Position numbers and translations under genes: made by a program. A stretch of DNA of 64,000 nt. Origin: Flammeovirgaceae bacterium BBD 1991-12 (GTDB lineage Bacteria; Bacteroidota; Bacteroidia; Cytophagales; Cyclobacteriaceae). The DNA lies in contig LYSV01000071.1 in the NCBI GenBank assembly GCA_001657315.1, positions 1-64,000 of the forward strand, read 5' to 3'. Shown piece after piece: positions 44,263 to 53,016 of this stretch; the stretch's first letter is position 1, and each line of letters opens with the position of its first letter. Under the pieces are notes generated by a model. It was not told the DNA's origin. It ran no database searches and worked only from the letters and a program-made list of their open reading frames with translations.

Positions 44263-45163
44263 TAACCTGATTGCTTTGATCCTGACAGGGATATCAGCCC
44301 TGGGTGTATCTGCTCAGGAAATAAACTGCAAGGTGACGGTAAACGCCGATCAGGTGCAGTCGTCCGACAGGAGTGTTTTCAGTGACATGGAGAATGCCTT
44401 CACCCAATTCGTCAGCAACCGTCAATGGACCGATGACGATTTTGACAACTTCGAGCAGATCAGGTGCAACATGATCATCACGTTGAACAACACCCAGACC
44501 AGTATCGGTAACTTTGAAGCCAGTGGTGTTCAGATACAGTATGCCAGACCGGTTTACAACACCAATTACGAATCCATATTGCTGAACTTTGCTGATCGTG
44601 ACTGGCAGTTTGAGTATGTGGAATCGCAGCCGTTGCAATTCAATGATAATACCTTTGACAGTAATCTTACATCCATACTGGCCTTCTATGCCTACATCAT
44701 CCTCGGGCTGGACTATGATTCCTTCAGTGAGCTGGGTGGTACATTGTACTTCCAGAAAGCCCTGGATGTGGTGAACAATGCACAACAGTCCAACCGGCCA
44801 GGGTGGAATGCGCTGGGAAGCACGCGCAACCGCTACTGGCTCGTGGAGAACTTCACCAACTCACAGATGGTAGAGCTTCGGAAAGGGATCTATAAATATC
44901 ACCGGCTGGCGCTGGATACCTTTGGGGAAGACCCTGAAAAAAGCCGCAGGCTTATTGTGGAGGTGCTGCGCGAATTTCAAAAGGTGAGGGACATTTATCC
45001 TAATTCCATTCTTATCATCTCTTTTCTGGACGCTAAATCCGACGAACTGATCAACATTTTTTCAGAAGGCAACCTGCAGGTGCGGCGGGAAGCGTACGAA
45101 ATTCTCATTGAAATAGATCCTGCCAAAACGGGAGAATACGAAAAGATCATCAAATCCAACTGA
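44249..45163 (+). CDS. porD: type IX secretion system protein PorD (DUF4835)
   Basis: The 304-aa protein has a signal peptide (LIALILTGISALGVSAQ). DUF4835 features follow: EINCKVTVNADQVQSSDRSV, MENAFTQFVSNRQWT, QIRCNMIITL, LASTRNR-type GSTRNRYWLVENF and SKRLI-type C-terminal helices. PorD is a periplasmic component needed for T9SS function. Its start lies within the end of coaBC and a small conserved protein follows four bases after its stop, so translation is coupled. Confidence 0.94.
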   Translation: MRLINNLIALILTGISALGVSAQEINCKVTVNADQVQSSDRSVFSDMENAFTQFVSNRQWTDDDFDNFEQIRCNMIITLNNTQTSIGNFEASGVQIQYARPVYNTNYESILLNFADRDWQFEYVESQPLQFNDNTFDSNLTSILAFYAYIILGLDYDSFSELGGTLYFQKALDVVNNAQQSNRPGWNALGSTRNRYWLVENFTNSQMVELRKGIYKYHRLALDTFGEDPEKSRRLIVEVLREFQKVRDIYPNSILIISFLDAKSDELINIFSEGNLQVRREAYEILIEIDPAKTGEYEKIIKSN

Positions 45164-45167
45164 CCCA

Positions 45168-45392
45168 TTGGCAAAGCGGCAGATCAGACTGGATACTCCG
45201 GAAGGCATTCGAAAAATGCTGCCTGAAATCTCGGGTAAAAAAGTTAATATTGTAATGGTCTCCGGCGCGGTGTTTTTTGTGCTTGTCCAAAAAGTTTCAG
45301 ATAAAACCCTGATGGTTTCAGACATGAGGCTTACAAAAAATGAGCTGGAGATTGATCAGATTGCGGAAATTATTTTAGACGTCGAGGCGTAG
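45168..45392 (+). CDS. small conserved-context hypothetical protein between porD and recN
   Basis: The 74-aa ORF starts at a TTG four bases after porD and ends directly against the recN ATG (TAGATG). It is a beta-rich sequence with VNIVMVSGAVFFVLVQKV in the middle and an acidic C-terminus. It has no signal peptide and no family I can name. Tight packing on both sides argues that it is translated. It might alternatively be a decayed insert. Confidence 0.6.
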   Translation: MAKRQIRLDTPEGIRKMLPEISGKKVNIVMVSGAVFFVLVQKVSDKTLMVSDMRLTKNELEIDQIAEIILDVEA

Positions 45393-47051
45393 ATGCTCAA
45401 ACACCTTGTTATTAAAAACTATGCGTTGATCAAAGCGCTGGAGATCTCGCCTTCAGCGAACCTCAATATGATCACAGGAGAAACCGGAGCCGGCAAATCC
45501 ATCATGCTCGGCGCCGTGGGCCTGTTGCTGGGCAACCGGGCAGACACCCGGGCGCTGCTGAATGAAAATGAAAAATGCGTGGTAGAAGGTCATTTTGACC
45601 TCGGGGAGTACGACCTGGAACCTGTTTTCGAGCAGGAAGACCTCGACTATGAACGGCTATCGATCATACGGCGTGAAATAAGCACCTCAGGGAAATCAAG
45701 AGCATTCATCAATGACACGCCCGTCACCCTGGATGTGATGAAAAAGATAGGGTTGCGGCTGATGGATATCCATTCCCAGCATGAAACCCTACATCTTGGG
45801 AAAAGCTCCTACCAGCTCGACTTCATTGATGCATGGGCGGAAACCATAGACCTGAAAAAAGATTATCAGTCTTCATATCAGAGTTACGAAGCCGCCCGCA
45901 AAAAGCTGGAAAAGCTCCGTCAGGAAGCTGACGAGATGAACAAGGAAGCGGACTATGAGAGCTTTCTGCTGGAAGAGCTGGTCAATGCAAAGCTGGAGCC
46001 CCATGAGCAGGAGGAACTGGAGGGCATGGTACAGCTCATGGAACATGCCGAAGAGATAAAGACCAAACTCAACGCCACCCTGGAGATCCTTTCCAACAGC
46101 GATTTCTCATCACTGAACGGTTTGCAGGAATCCAACAGTCTGCTCAGCCAGCTGTCGAGGTTCTCCAAAAGTTTTGAAGAGCTGGGCCAGCGCCTGAACA
46201 GCGCCACCATTGAAATTACCGATATAGTAGCGGAATTGGAAAAGGCTGAAGAAGAAGTGGAGTTTGATCCTGAGCAGGCACGGCAGGCACAGGAAAGACT
46301 AAGCCTCATTTTTCATCTTCAGCAGAAACATAACGTCCAGGACATAACTGCGCTCATTCGTATGCAGGATGAACTGCAGCAAAAAGTCAACAGGTTCGGT
46401 AATATGGATGAGGAGTTACAGAATGCAGAACAGGAAATGGAACAGCTGTTCGCTGAGACGCAGCAGAAGGCAACGGTATTGAGTAAAAGACGGCTTGCCT
46501 GCTTTGGCTCACTTGAAGGGGAATTCGTGAAGTTGCTTCAAAAAGTCGGGATCCCTGAGGCGACTGTAAAAATTGAGAACACCACCGTGGACCCAGGACC
46601 CGACGGCATGGACCGGATCAGTATCCTGTTTAGTGCCAACAAGGGGATCCGCCCACAGGAGCTGGCTAAGGTAGCCTCAGGGGGGGAGTTCTCCCGGTTA
46701 ATGTTTTGTGTGAAATATATCCTGGCAGACAAGGTCTCACTGCCTACTATCATTTTTGATGAGATCGATGCCGGCATCTCAGGGGAGATTGCCCTGAAGC
46801 TGGGCGATATGATGAAAAACATGGCCGGAAAACATCAGCTCATCACCATAAGTCACCTGCCACAGATCGCCGCCCGCGGGGACCAGCATTATTTCGTTTA
46901 CAAGGACAGCTCCGATAACCGGTCCGTAAGCAAGATCAAGGCATTGTCAGCCGATGAGCGTATTGAAGAAATAGCAAAAATGATCGGTGGTGACCAGCCT
47001 TCTGTAGTAGCCTTTGACAATGCCCGGGAGCTGATGGGTATAAACAGATAA
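45393..47051 (+). CDS. recN: DNA repair protein RecN
   Basis: The 552-aa protein has an SMC-like layout: N-terminal Walker A in MITGETGAGKSIMLGAVG (about residues 24-41), INDTPVTLDVM, the MDIHSQHETLHLG block, a long coiled coil (about 160-390), and C-terminal KVASGGEFSRLM signature with TIIFDEIDAGISGEI Walker B and ISHLPQIAARG. RecN acts early in double-strand break repair. It closes the bamD-rpoZ-coaBC-porD-recN run. The size is normal. Confidence 0.96.
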   Translation: MLKHLVIKNYALIKALEISPSANLNMITGETGAGKSIMLGAVGLLLGNRADTRALLNENEKCVVEGHFDLGEYDLEPVFEQEDLDYERLSIIRREISTSGKSRAFINDTPVTLDVMKKIGLRLMDIHSQHETLHLGKSSYQLDFIDAWAETIDLKKDYQSSYQSYEAARKKLEKLRQEADEMNKEADYESFLLEELVNAKLEPHEQEELEGMVQLMEHAEEIKTKLNATLEILSNSDFSSLNGLQESNSLLSQLSRFSKSFEELGQRLNSATIEITDIVAELEKAEEEVEFDPEQARQAQERLSLIFHLQQKHNVQDITALIRMQDELQQKVNRFGNMDEELQNAEQEMEQLFAETQQKATVLSKRRLACFGSLEGEFVKLLQKVGIPEATVKIENTTVDPGPDGMDRISILFSANKGIRPQELAKVASGGEFSRLMFCVKYILADKVSLPTIIFDEIDAGISGEIALKLGDMMKNMAGKHQLITISHLPQIAARGDQHYFVYKDSSDNRSVSKIKALSADERIEEIAKMIGGDQPSVVAFDNARELMGINR

Positions 47052-47120
47052 CCAGTATGTTAAGATTGCCAAACGCAACCATATCATCACAATTCCTGAT
47101 CGCATTTTTACCAAAAACAC

Positions 47121-47699
47121 ATGCCTGAGGTCATAGATGGCTTTACGCATACCGAGTACCTTACGGTTTTTGTTGCCATTATTTTCGGCTATGTAGGTGC
47201 GGAGTACTTCGTAGGGTGGGGCTCCATGATACGCAACCGTGTGATCATACGGATCTACTGGCAGCACCTGATGTGGACCGTTTTCGCATTTCTGGTACTT
47301 ATTCAAAACTGGTGGGGAATATGGCCACGTACACGGGTGATCAATGACAACATCTATTACTTTCTTTATTCGCTGGTGCCCATCTTTCTTTTCCACCTCA
47401 TCAGTGTGATCCTGTTCCCGAATTTCATACAGCACGAAAAAACAGACATGAAGGAGTATTTCTACCGGAATTCGAGATGGTTTTTTGCGCTGCTTTCTGC
47501 CTACTTTGTGAGCACGATTATAAGCTCATTTGTATACCCTGACGTGGGCAATGTACTGGTACAAAACATCATAAGGTCAATGGGAGTCATGCTGGCGTTG
47601 GCCGCAGCATATTTTGACCAGGTGAAGATACTTCATTATATTTTGCTGATCATAGGCTACATTTCACTGGCAGGTTTTTTTATAGCACTACCGTCTTAG
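47121..47699 (+). CDS. hypothetical membrane protein
   Basis: The 192-aa protein has five to six hydrophobic helices, such as YLTVFVAIIFGYVGAEYFVG, YYFLYSLVPIFLFHLISVIL and KILHYILLIIGYISLAGFFI. The helices are separated by short loops and a charged NFIQHEKTDMKEYFYRNSRW segment. I recognise no family. The gene lies between recN and a DASS transporter whose ATG is seven bases after its stop, so it may be co-expressed with the transporter. Confidence 0.7.
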   Translation: MPEVIDGFTHTEYLTVFVAIIFGYVGAEYFVGWGSMIRNRVIIRIYWQHLMWTVFAFLVLIQNWWGIWPRTRVINDNIYYFLYSLVPIFLFHLISVILFPNFIQHEKTDMKEYFYRNSRWFFALLSAYFVSTIISSFVYPDVGNVLVQNIIRSMGVMLALAAAYFDQVKILHYILLIIGYISLAGFFIALPS

Positions 47700-47705
47700 T
47701 AACAT

Positions 47706-49145
47706 ATGAATAGTAAAATCTCACTTACCAGGATCATAGGCTTTGCACTGGGCCCTCTCCTCTTTACTCTTGTCCTCCTTTTCAGCGAGCCTCCCAACGA
47801 AGAAATATGGAAGGTGCTGGCGCTGGCTTTGTGGATGATCACCTGGTGGATCACCGAGGCTGCTCCTATACCCGTTACAGCCCTGCTTCCACTCGTCCTT
47901 CTGCCCTACCTGGGCATATTTACCGTGGCTGAATCCACAGCACCCTATGCCAGCCCTATTATTTTTCTTTTCATGGGAGGGTTTATGATCGCCCTTGGGC
48001 TGGAGAAACACAATTTACACCAGCGTATTGCATTAAACCTGATACGCATCACAGGTACGTCAGGCAACGGTATTATCCTTGGATTTATGCTGGCCACGGC
48101 TCTGCTCAGCATGTGGATCAGTAATACTGCCACAGCAGTAATGATGCTGCCCATAGCCACCTCGGTTGTACGCCTGCTTATGAAGGAGCATGATATGAAC
48201 GGCTCCGAAAAAAGATTCGCGCTGGGACTCATGCTCAGTATTGCCTACGCTGCCAATATTGGCGGCACCATGACCATCATAGGTACGCCTCCCAATGTAG
48301 TGATGACCGGGTACCTGAAAGAGCTGGTAGACTTTGAGATGGCCTTCAGCCGGTGGCTTATCATAGGTATTCCTGCGGGAGTTATTATTCTGTCCGCTAC
48401 TTATTTCCTGATCACCCGCGTCCTGTTTGCCAACGGGATCCGTGAGATTGAAGGGTCCGGCGCACTGATCCATAAAAAGCTGGAATCCCTCGGCAGCATT
48501 TCAAGAGAGGAAAAACTGGTGACCGCCGTATTCACCCTGACAGCAGCATGCTGGGTCTTCAAACCACAGGTCAATGCTTTGCTGGGAGCTCCCTTTCTTT
48601 CTGATGCAACCACCGCTATGGCCGGGGGCATACTCATGTTCATCACTCCGGTAAGTTTTAACAAAAACAGGTTTCTGATGAACTGGGAGGACACTACCCG
48701 GCTACCCTGGGGAATTCTTATCCTTTTCGGAGGAGGTATGTGCCTGGCCAAAGGAATGGAAAGATCTGGGATCATCGAGGCCATCGGCGTATTTGTATCC
48801 GAACGTAGCGATCTTGGACTATTGAGTTTGATAGCCATCGTAACTGCCGTAGTAGTGTTCATGACCGAGCTGATGAGTAATGTAGCCCTTGTCACCATTT
48901 TCATACCGGTTATCATAGGCGTGGCCAACGGACTGGATATCAACCCGCTTTACCTTGTGATCCCCTCCACCATAGCTTCCAGTTGTGCCTTTATGATGCC
49001 TATATCCACACCTCCCAATGCCATCGTCTTCGCCAGTGGTCATATCCGGATCAAGGATATGATGAGAGCAGGGATATTGCTTAATGTTCTAAGCGTATTG
49101 ATCCTGGTGATCATTGGAATGGTACTGGTGCCATTGGTTTTTTAG
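47706..49145 (+). CDS. DASS-family (SLC13) anion:sodium symporter
   Basis: The 479-aa protein has about eleven hydrophobic helices. The two DASS motif pairs are visible: SNTATAVMMLPIATSV with NIGGTMTIIGTPPNVV in the first half, and LMSNVALVTIFIPV with MPISTPPNAIVFASG in the second. The family imports dicarboxylates, citrate or sulfate with sodium; the SNT motifs bind sodium and carboxylate. The N-terminal TWWITEAAPIPVTALLPL is also typical. The actual substrate is not predictable, though a C4-dicarboxylate is most common. Confidence 0.92.
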   Translation: MNSKISLTRIIGFALGPLLFTLVLLFSEPPNEEIWKVLALALWMITWWITEAAPIPVTALLPLVLLPYLGIFTVAESTAPYASPIIFLFMGGFMIALGLEKHNLHQRIALNLIRITGTSGNGIILGFMLATALLSMWISNTATAVMMLPIATSVVRLLMKEHDMNGSEKRFALGLMLSIAYAANIGGTMTIIGTPPNVVMTGYLKELVDFEMAFSRWLIIGIPAGVIILSATYFLITRVLFANGIREIEGSGALIHKKLESLGSISREEKLVTAVFTLTAACWVFKPQVNALLGAPFLSDATTAMAGGILMFITPVSFNKNRFLMNWEDTTRLPWGILILFGGGMCLAKGMERSGIIEAIGVFVSERSDLGLLSLIAIVTAVVVFMTELMSNVALVTIFIPVIIGVANGLDINPLYLVIPSTIASSCAFMMPISTPPNAIVFASGHIRIKDMMRAGILLNVLSVLILVIIGMVLVPLVF

Positions 49146-49229
49146 TTGATAGTTGATGGTTGATCGGGTTGGTTGATCGTTGTTTGTGGTTTGTATCTGT
49201 CTACCAACATGAGGAGACAACCCATATTC

Positions 49230-49994
49230 TTAAAACTCCGTTGTAAATAAGTTCCTCGCACCCTTTATACCACACTTCTGATACCGATGATAGACCTGGG
49301 CGGCTCTCTCATCAATTTCAGCACCGGATTCATCACGTATCCAACCGTCCAGTGCAGATTTTAGCGTGTAGGCTTCCGGGGCCATCAGATGTGTTGTCCA
49401 AAGGAGAGGGTGGGCTCCAGCCTTGCGGATTTCCGGTCCAAAATAGTTTTTGCTGTAGCAGGCAAGTATCATAGCCTCTTTACGTTCATCGGTATTTTTA
49501 TCGTATTTTATATCTATATTGAAGTCCATCAGACCATCATGCCCGACATAAGCCACCAGGTCGGATGTTCCACCAAAATTCAGGCTGGAGGAACTGTAAT
49601 TGATCTTCAAAGCGTCCTGTCCGTTGGAAGCCTTTAGGAAATCACCTACACACTGCTTTATCTTTTCTCCATCATAGGCATCCGCCAGCATATAGACCTC
49701 CAGGGTCGAATGTTTGAATAATAATCTTTCCAATATGGCCGGATCGGTTGATTTGATCGTCTTTATCAGTTCCCAATCGGTGGTTTTGCCGTTGAAATAA
49801 GTCTTCACCCCATAGGCAGCACCCCAGTACAGGTTACGGGCGGGGTCCTTACCATTACCCAGCGACGCTGGAACAGGTACAATGCCTTGATACTTATTAT
49901 CACAAAGGGCCACGAAAACATGAACTGTTCTGTGCTGTCCAAAGATCAATGAAGACAGAAGAAGAGTAAAGATCAGACTAAAAATGGCTTTCAT
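49230..49994 (-). CDS. exported caspase-like (clan CD-like) protein
   Basis: The 254-aa protein has a Sec signal (LIFTLLLSSLIFGQ). The rest reads like a caspase/CHAT-type fold. A strand (VHVFVALCDN) comes first. LVAYVGHDGLMDF then supplies a catalytic-type His at 152, and KEAMILACYSKNYF supplies a Cys at 179, followed by the WTTHLMAPEAYTLKSAL region. The His-Gly-...-Cys spacing and the strand before each are those of a cysteine-protease dyad. No peptidase family can be named with certainty. It is not the usual T9SS-linked gingipain form because it lacks a sorting domain. Confidence 0.6.
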   Translation of the reverse strand: MKAIFSLIFTLLLSSLIFGQHRTVHVFVALCDNKYQGIVPVPASLGNGKDPARNLYWGAAYGVKTYFNGKTTDWELIKTIKSTDPAILERLLFKHSTLEVYMLADAYDGEKIKQCVGDFLKASNGQDALKINYSSSSLNFGGTSDLVAYVGHDGLMDFNIDIKYDKNTDERKEAMILACYSKNYFGPEIRKAGAHPLLWTTHLMAPEAYTLKSALDGWIRDESGAEIDERAAQVYHRYQKCGIKGARNLFTTEF

Positions 49995-50018
49995 ATTGAT
50001 ATTAGCAGATGATCCATT

Positions 50019-50194
50019 TAGCCCTACTTTGTCAAGTTAAGATTTCATAAGGTCATTTTAGCAAATTTGGGACAGTCACTGATTGTGGGTTGCCCGTTGC
50101 GGGTTCCTTTTAGCTGGCAACGGGCAACCGGTTTCCCGGAGAATAAGCACGCAAATGAACTATTCATTAGACTTAACTTAACAAAGTAGGATTA
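50019..50194. repeat. nested inverted-repeat element (23-bp outer, 13-bp inner arms)
   Basis: Outer arms 50019-50041 and 50172-50194 are complementary at 20 of 23 positions (core CCTACTTTGT and ACAAAGTAGG). An inner perfect hairpin pairs GGTTGCCCGTTGC (50088-50100) with 50117-50129. The 176-bp unit fills nearly the whole gap between two minus-strand genes. The layout resembles a small MITE; no flanking duplication is clear. Confidence 0.5.
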
Positions 50195-50205
50195 GTTGAT
50201 ATCCT

Positions 50206-51090
50206 CTATTTCAACGAAATATTCAGCTCACATATTTCAAAATTGCCATTTCTATACCCCGTGATCAGTAACTTTCTGTTGTCTGCAGACCAGTCAGGCA
50301 GTGTATCTCCATCTTCATTGTAGGTGATCCTCTGCCGATTTTTCCCATCGGCGTCCATGACATAGATCTCAGGCCGGATCTCCTCCATGGAAACCACATA
50401 GGCGATCCTTGATCCGTCCGTGGACCATGCCGGACAAAAATTATGTCTGGGCCAGTGCGTTAACCTTTTTTTACTGGAACCATCAACGCCAATAGAATAG
50501 ATCTCATCATCAGTATTGTCCGTCTCATGGCGGGAGAAAAACAACAGAGACTCCCCATCTGCAGACCATCTGGGGTAAAAGCTGCGGAAGCCATAGTCTG
50601 CCAGTCTGGTAACGATAATTCCGCTCCTGTCTACAATAACAATACTGGATTCCTCATCCGACCTCTTGCTGGAAAATGCTATCCTTTTGCCGTCAGGGGA
50701 ATACCTAGGAAACACCGGCTCACCATCAAGACCCTTAATATCCAAATGGCTGATATTCAAATTTTCCAGCACAAGCTCATAAAGTCCATTTTTACCACCA
50801 CGATTGGATTCAAACACTATTTTCGTACCATCCGGATGCCAGTCCGGTCGCCTGTCGTCACTATCACGGGTGGTTAGCCTCTCCTGATTACTTCCATCAG
50901 CATTCATAACATAGATATCCCAGTTCCCTTCCCGGTTGGACTCAAAAATGATCTGCTTCCCATCAGGAGAGTAGCTGCCGTACCGGTCATCTGCCTTATG
51001 ATGGGTCAGTATCTTTTCTTCCGCTCCCTGACCATAAACTGCGAGTGCCGTGACGAAAATAAATAAGTACGTATATAAAATCTTCACCAT
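50206..51090 (-). CDS. TolB-like WD40/PD40 beta-propeller protein
   Basis: The 294-aa protein has an N-terminal signal (YTYLFIFVTALAVYG). Tandem PD40 repeats (about six) follow: YGSYSPDGKQIIFESNREGNWDIYVMN-type, RPDWHPDGTKIVFESNR, PRYSPDGKRIAFSSKR, CPAWSTDGSRIAYV and PDWSADNRKLLITGY. Such propellers mediate protein-protein or envelope interactions, as TolB does in the Tol-Pal system. No tol genes adjoin it, so this is a TolB-like protein of unknown partner. A dispersed palindrome lies just upstream (51146-51213). Confidence 0.88.
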   Translation of the reverse strand: MVKILYTYLFIFVTALAVYGQGAEEKILTHHKADDRYGSYSPDGKQIIFESNREGNWDIYVMNADGSNQERLTTRDSDDRRPDWHPDGTKIVFESNRGGKNGLYELVLENLNISHLDIKGLDGEPVFPRYSPDGKRIAFSSKRSDEESSIVIVDRSGIIVTRLADYGFRSFYPRWSADGESLLFFSRHETDNTDDEIYSIGVDGSSKKRLTHWPRHNFCPAWSTDGSRIAYVVSMEEIRPEIYVMDADGKNRQRITYNEDGDTLPDWSADNRKLLITGYRNGNFEICELNISLK

Positions 51091-51145
51091 TGCTATATTG
51101 GTTTTAACGATTTTCTCCTTTTACCGGCTGATAAGTGCCGATTAC

Positions 51146-51213
51146 CTGCTCATAGAGTCCTGTGGAGCCTCGGGGTTCCTCACAGAGTCCTGTGGGTCCA
51201 CAGGATTCTGTGA
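51146..51213. repeat. palindromic repeat, dispersed family copies 2 and 3
   Basis: CTGCTCATAGAGTCCTGTGG (51146-51165) matches the right arm of the 310-363 palindrome. A further unit, 51180-51195 with 51198-51213, forms a 16-bp hairpin with one mismatch (CACAGAGTCCTGTGG). It lies between two minus-strand genes and could also serve as a terminator for the upstream one. Confidence 0.6.
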
Positions 51214-51270
51214 ATGTAAGTGTGCCGAAACAAAGCAAAGGAATGCTGATGTTTTACGTCAGAAACAAAA

Positions 51271-51783
51271 CTAAATGTCCAACCCTGTACTTTCAGTCAT
51301 GAATCTGTGCAATGTCACCATTTGATCCTTTCCCATCCTTTTCCCGAAGTAAGCCACAAGGTAAAGGCTCAGAAAAACAAGGGCCAGCAGGGGAACCCAC
51401 CACAGTATCGCTGCCGGTTTACCCAACGACAGATAAGATATGCCCATAGTGCCCACCACCAGAATAGCAAAACCAATGGCAGTGTAAAAAAAGACGAACA
51501 TAGTCCATACAGTAGGTCGGGGCCCGTAAAGTCCTCTTAGCAGGGTGCCTTTGCCACTTTCCTCCAGAGTGAGATTCAACTGAGGTGACCAGTAGTGCCG
51601 CTCTTCCACCGGAAGATACAGTGTGACCTGGTTATACGCGAATCTTCCCTTGCAGGGCGCATCTTCCTTACCCAGGCCGGTCTTGATCTTTTTGGTCAGA
51701 TCTTCCACGGACAAGGGAGTTTCTATTCTAAAGCGTGGCCTGACCTGGTATACGGGGAAATGATCATTGTCGGTTTCGCTCAT
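51271..51783 (-). CDS. hypothetical membrane protein
   Basis: The 170-aa protein has a cytoplasmic N-terminal domain of about 85 residues (FRIETPLSVEDLTKKIKTGL, then YLPVEERHYWSPQLNLTL). Two transmembrane helices follow (TMFVFFYTAIGFAILVVGTM and ILWWVPLLALVFLSLYLVAYF), with a short tail after them. No known family is recognised. It stands alone on the minus strand, with the palindromic repeats behind it. Confidence 0.65.
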   Translation of the reverse strand: MSETDNDHFPVYQVRPRFRIETPLSVEDLTKKIKTGLGKEDAPCKGRFAYNQVTLYLPVEERHYWSPQLNLTLEESGKGTLLRGLYGPRPTVWTMFVFFYTAIGFAILVVGTMGISYLSLGKPAAILWWVPLLALVFLSLYLVAYFGKRMGKDQMVTLHRFMTESTGLDI

Positions 51784-51938
51784 AAAATAGTCCTTTCATG
51801 ACCATAAGGCAAATCATGGCAACATTCCGGTTTTTCTCTGAAATTCATAAGGATAAAATAACCATTTTTTGCTTGTCAGCCAATAATCAGTGATACCAGC
51901 TGATTTAAATCGGAAGGCCTGTCATACAATATTAAAAA

Positions 51939-52724
51939 TTAATGTTTTTCCTTCCCTATCACCATTGTGGAACAGACCATCTTTGTTTCAAGGACATCAT
52001 TCTCTTCAGCCTGTTCCCTGAGATATTTTTCGAAAAGTGTGCTTTTATGAGGATACGTTTCCATCAATTCATGGCATCTTTTTTCAAGATTTTTGAATAT
52101 ATCAACATCTGCGTCCTTCATCTCATCGCTACTGATTATAGTTTCATCCAACAAATGCATGTCGGCATCACTGATCTGCCTTAGAACATCCGCTCTTTTC
52201 TGGATCAGTGGATCACTGAAGTTACTTTCATTCTCAATGTAGCCGTCATCAATAACAATCACTCCATTTTCCGTCAGACTTTTTGAAAGTGTGATAAGGG
52301 TAGAATAATAATCTCCGAAAACCGGCCCTACAGCACCCAGGACAATTACGTCAAATTGGGGCAATTCTCCGATCTTTTTCCTGATATCACCTTGCTCGAA
52401 CCGGCAGGATTGGGCCACTCCATACTCCACAGCTTTTTTGTTTGCCTCTTCGATAAACTCCCCGATAGCATCGATCCCAAGACATTTGCATCCCAGTTCC
52501 TGCGCCAGCCTAACTGATACGGCTCCTTTTCCACAACCCAGATCAAGTATATTCAGGTGTGAATAATCCCGGGTGTGTTTGCGAACCAGTTCTGTAATCA
52601 CTTTTGGAGACGCTCCAATCTCCCACATGTCCTGAAGTATATAAGGTAAAAAAGGGAACAATGCCACATCAGTACCATCCATGGCATTTACAACACTTTC
52701 TTTCAGCGACTTCATGGTATTCAT
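51939..52724 (-). CDS. class I SAM-dependent methyltransferase
   Basis: The 261-aa protein has a Rossmann-type methyltransferase core: HLNILDLGCGKGAVSVRLAQ (motif I, about 55-75), an acidic CLGIDAIGEFIEEANKKA loop, a CRFEQGDIRKK segment, and PQFDVIVLGAVGPVFGDYYS (about 125-145). The acceptor substrate is not apparent. It is followed in the opposite direction by a LytTR regulator. No operon partner is visible. Confidence 0.85.
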   Translation of the reverse strand: MNTMKSLKESVVNAMDGTDVALFPFLPYILQDMWEIGASPKVITELVRKHTRDYSHLNILDLGCGKGAVSVRLAQELGCKCLGIDAIGEFIEEANKKAVEYGVAQSCRFEQGDIRKKIGELPQFDVIVLGAVGPVFGDYYSTLITLSKSLTENGVIVIDDGYIENESNFSDPLIQKRADVLRQISDADMHLLDETIISSDEMKDADVDIFKNLEKRCHELMETYPHKSTLFEKYLREQAEENDVLETKMVCSTMVIGKEKH

Positions 52725-53016
52725 ATTATGGGTTAGGGGCCATATTGGGCTACTTTCATATTCACAATCTTAGATTTTACAGCAAAGCTTACCCAACGGA
52801 ACAGAATCTCTCCGCTCGGTTCTTTGAAGAGCAAGTCAGCCAGTCTGAAGTTATGTAATACCATAGCAATTTACAAAAATATCATGTCACAGGTCGCGCG
52901 TCCCTGCCCTCTCATTATAGTGCCTGATTGAAAAATAAGGCTGGTATTATGACAATCCGTGTCTGTAATCTTGACTGGTGTTGTTTTTTTTCTACCTTGT
53001 TCCAGGGCTGGTTTTA

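Noticed and set aside
49145-49200. GTTGAT-rich short repeats after the DASS gene
   Set aside because: Short low-complexity run without symmetry or a second copy; no structure to annotate.
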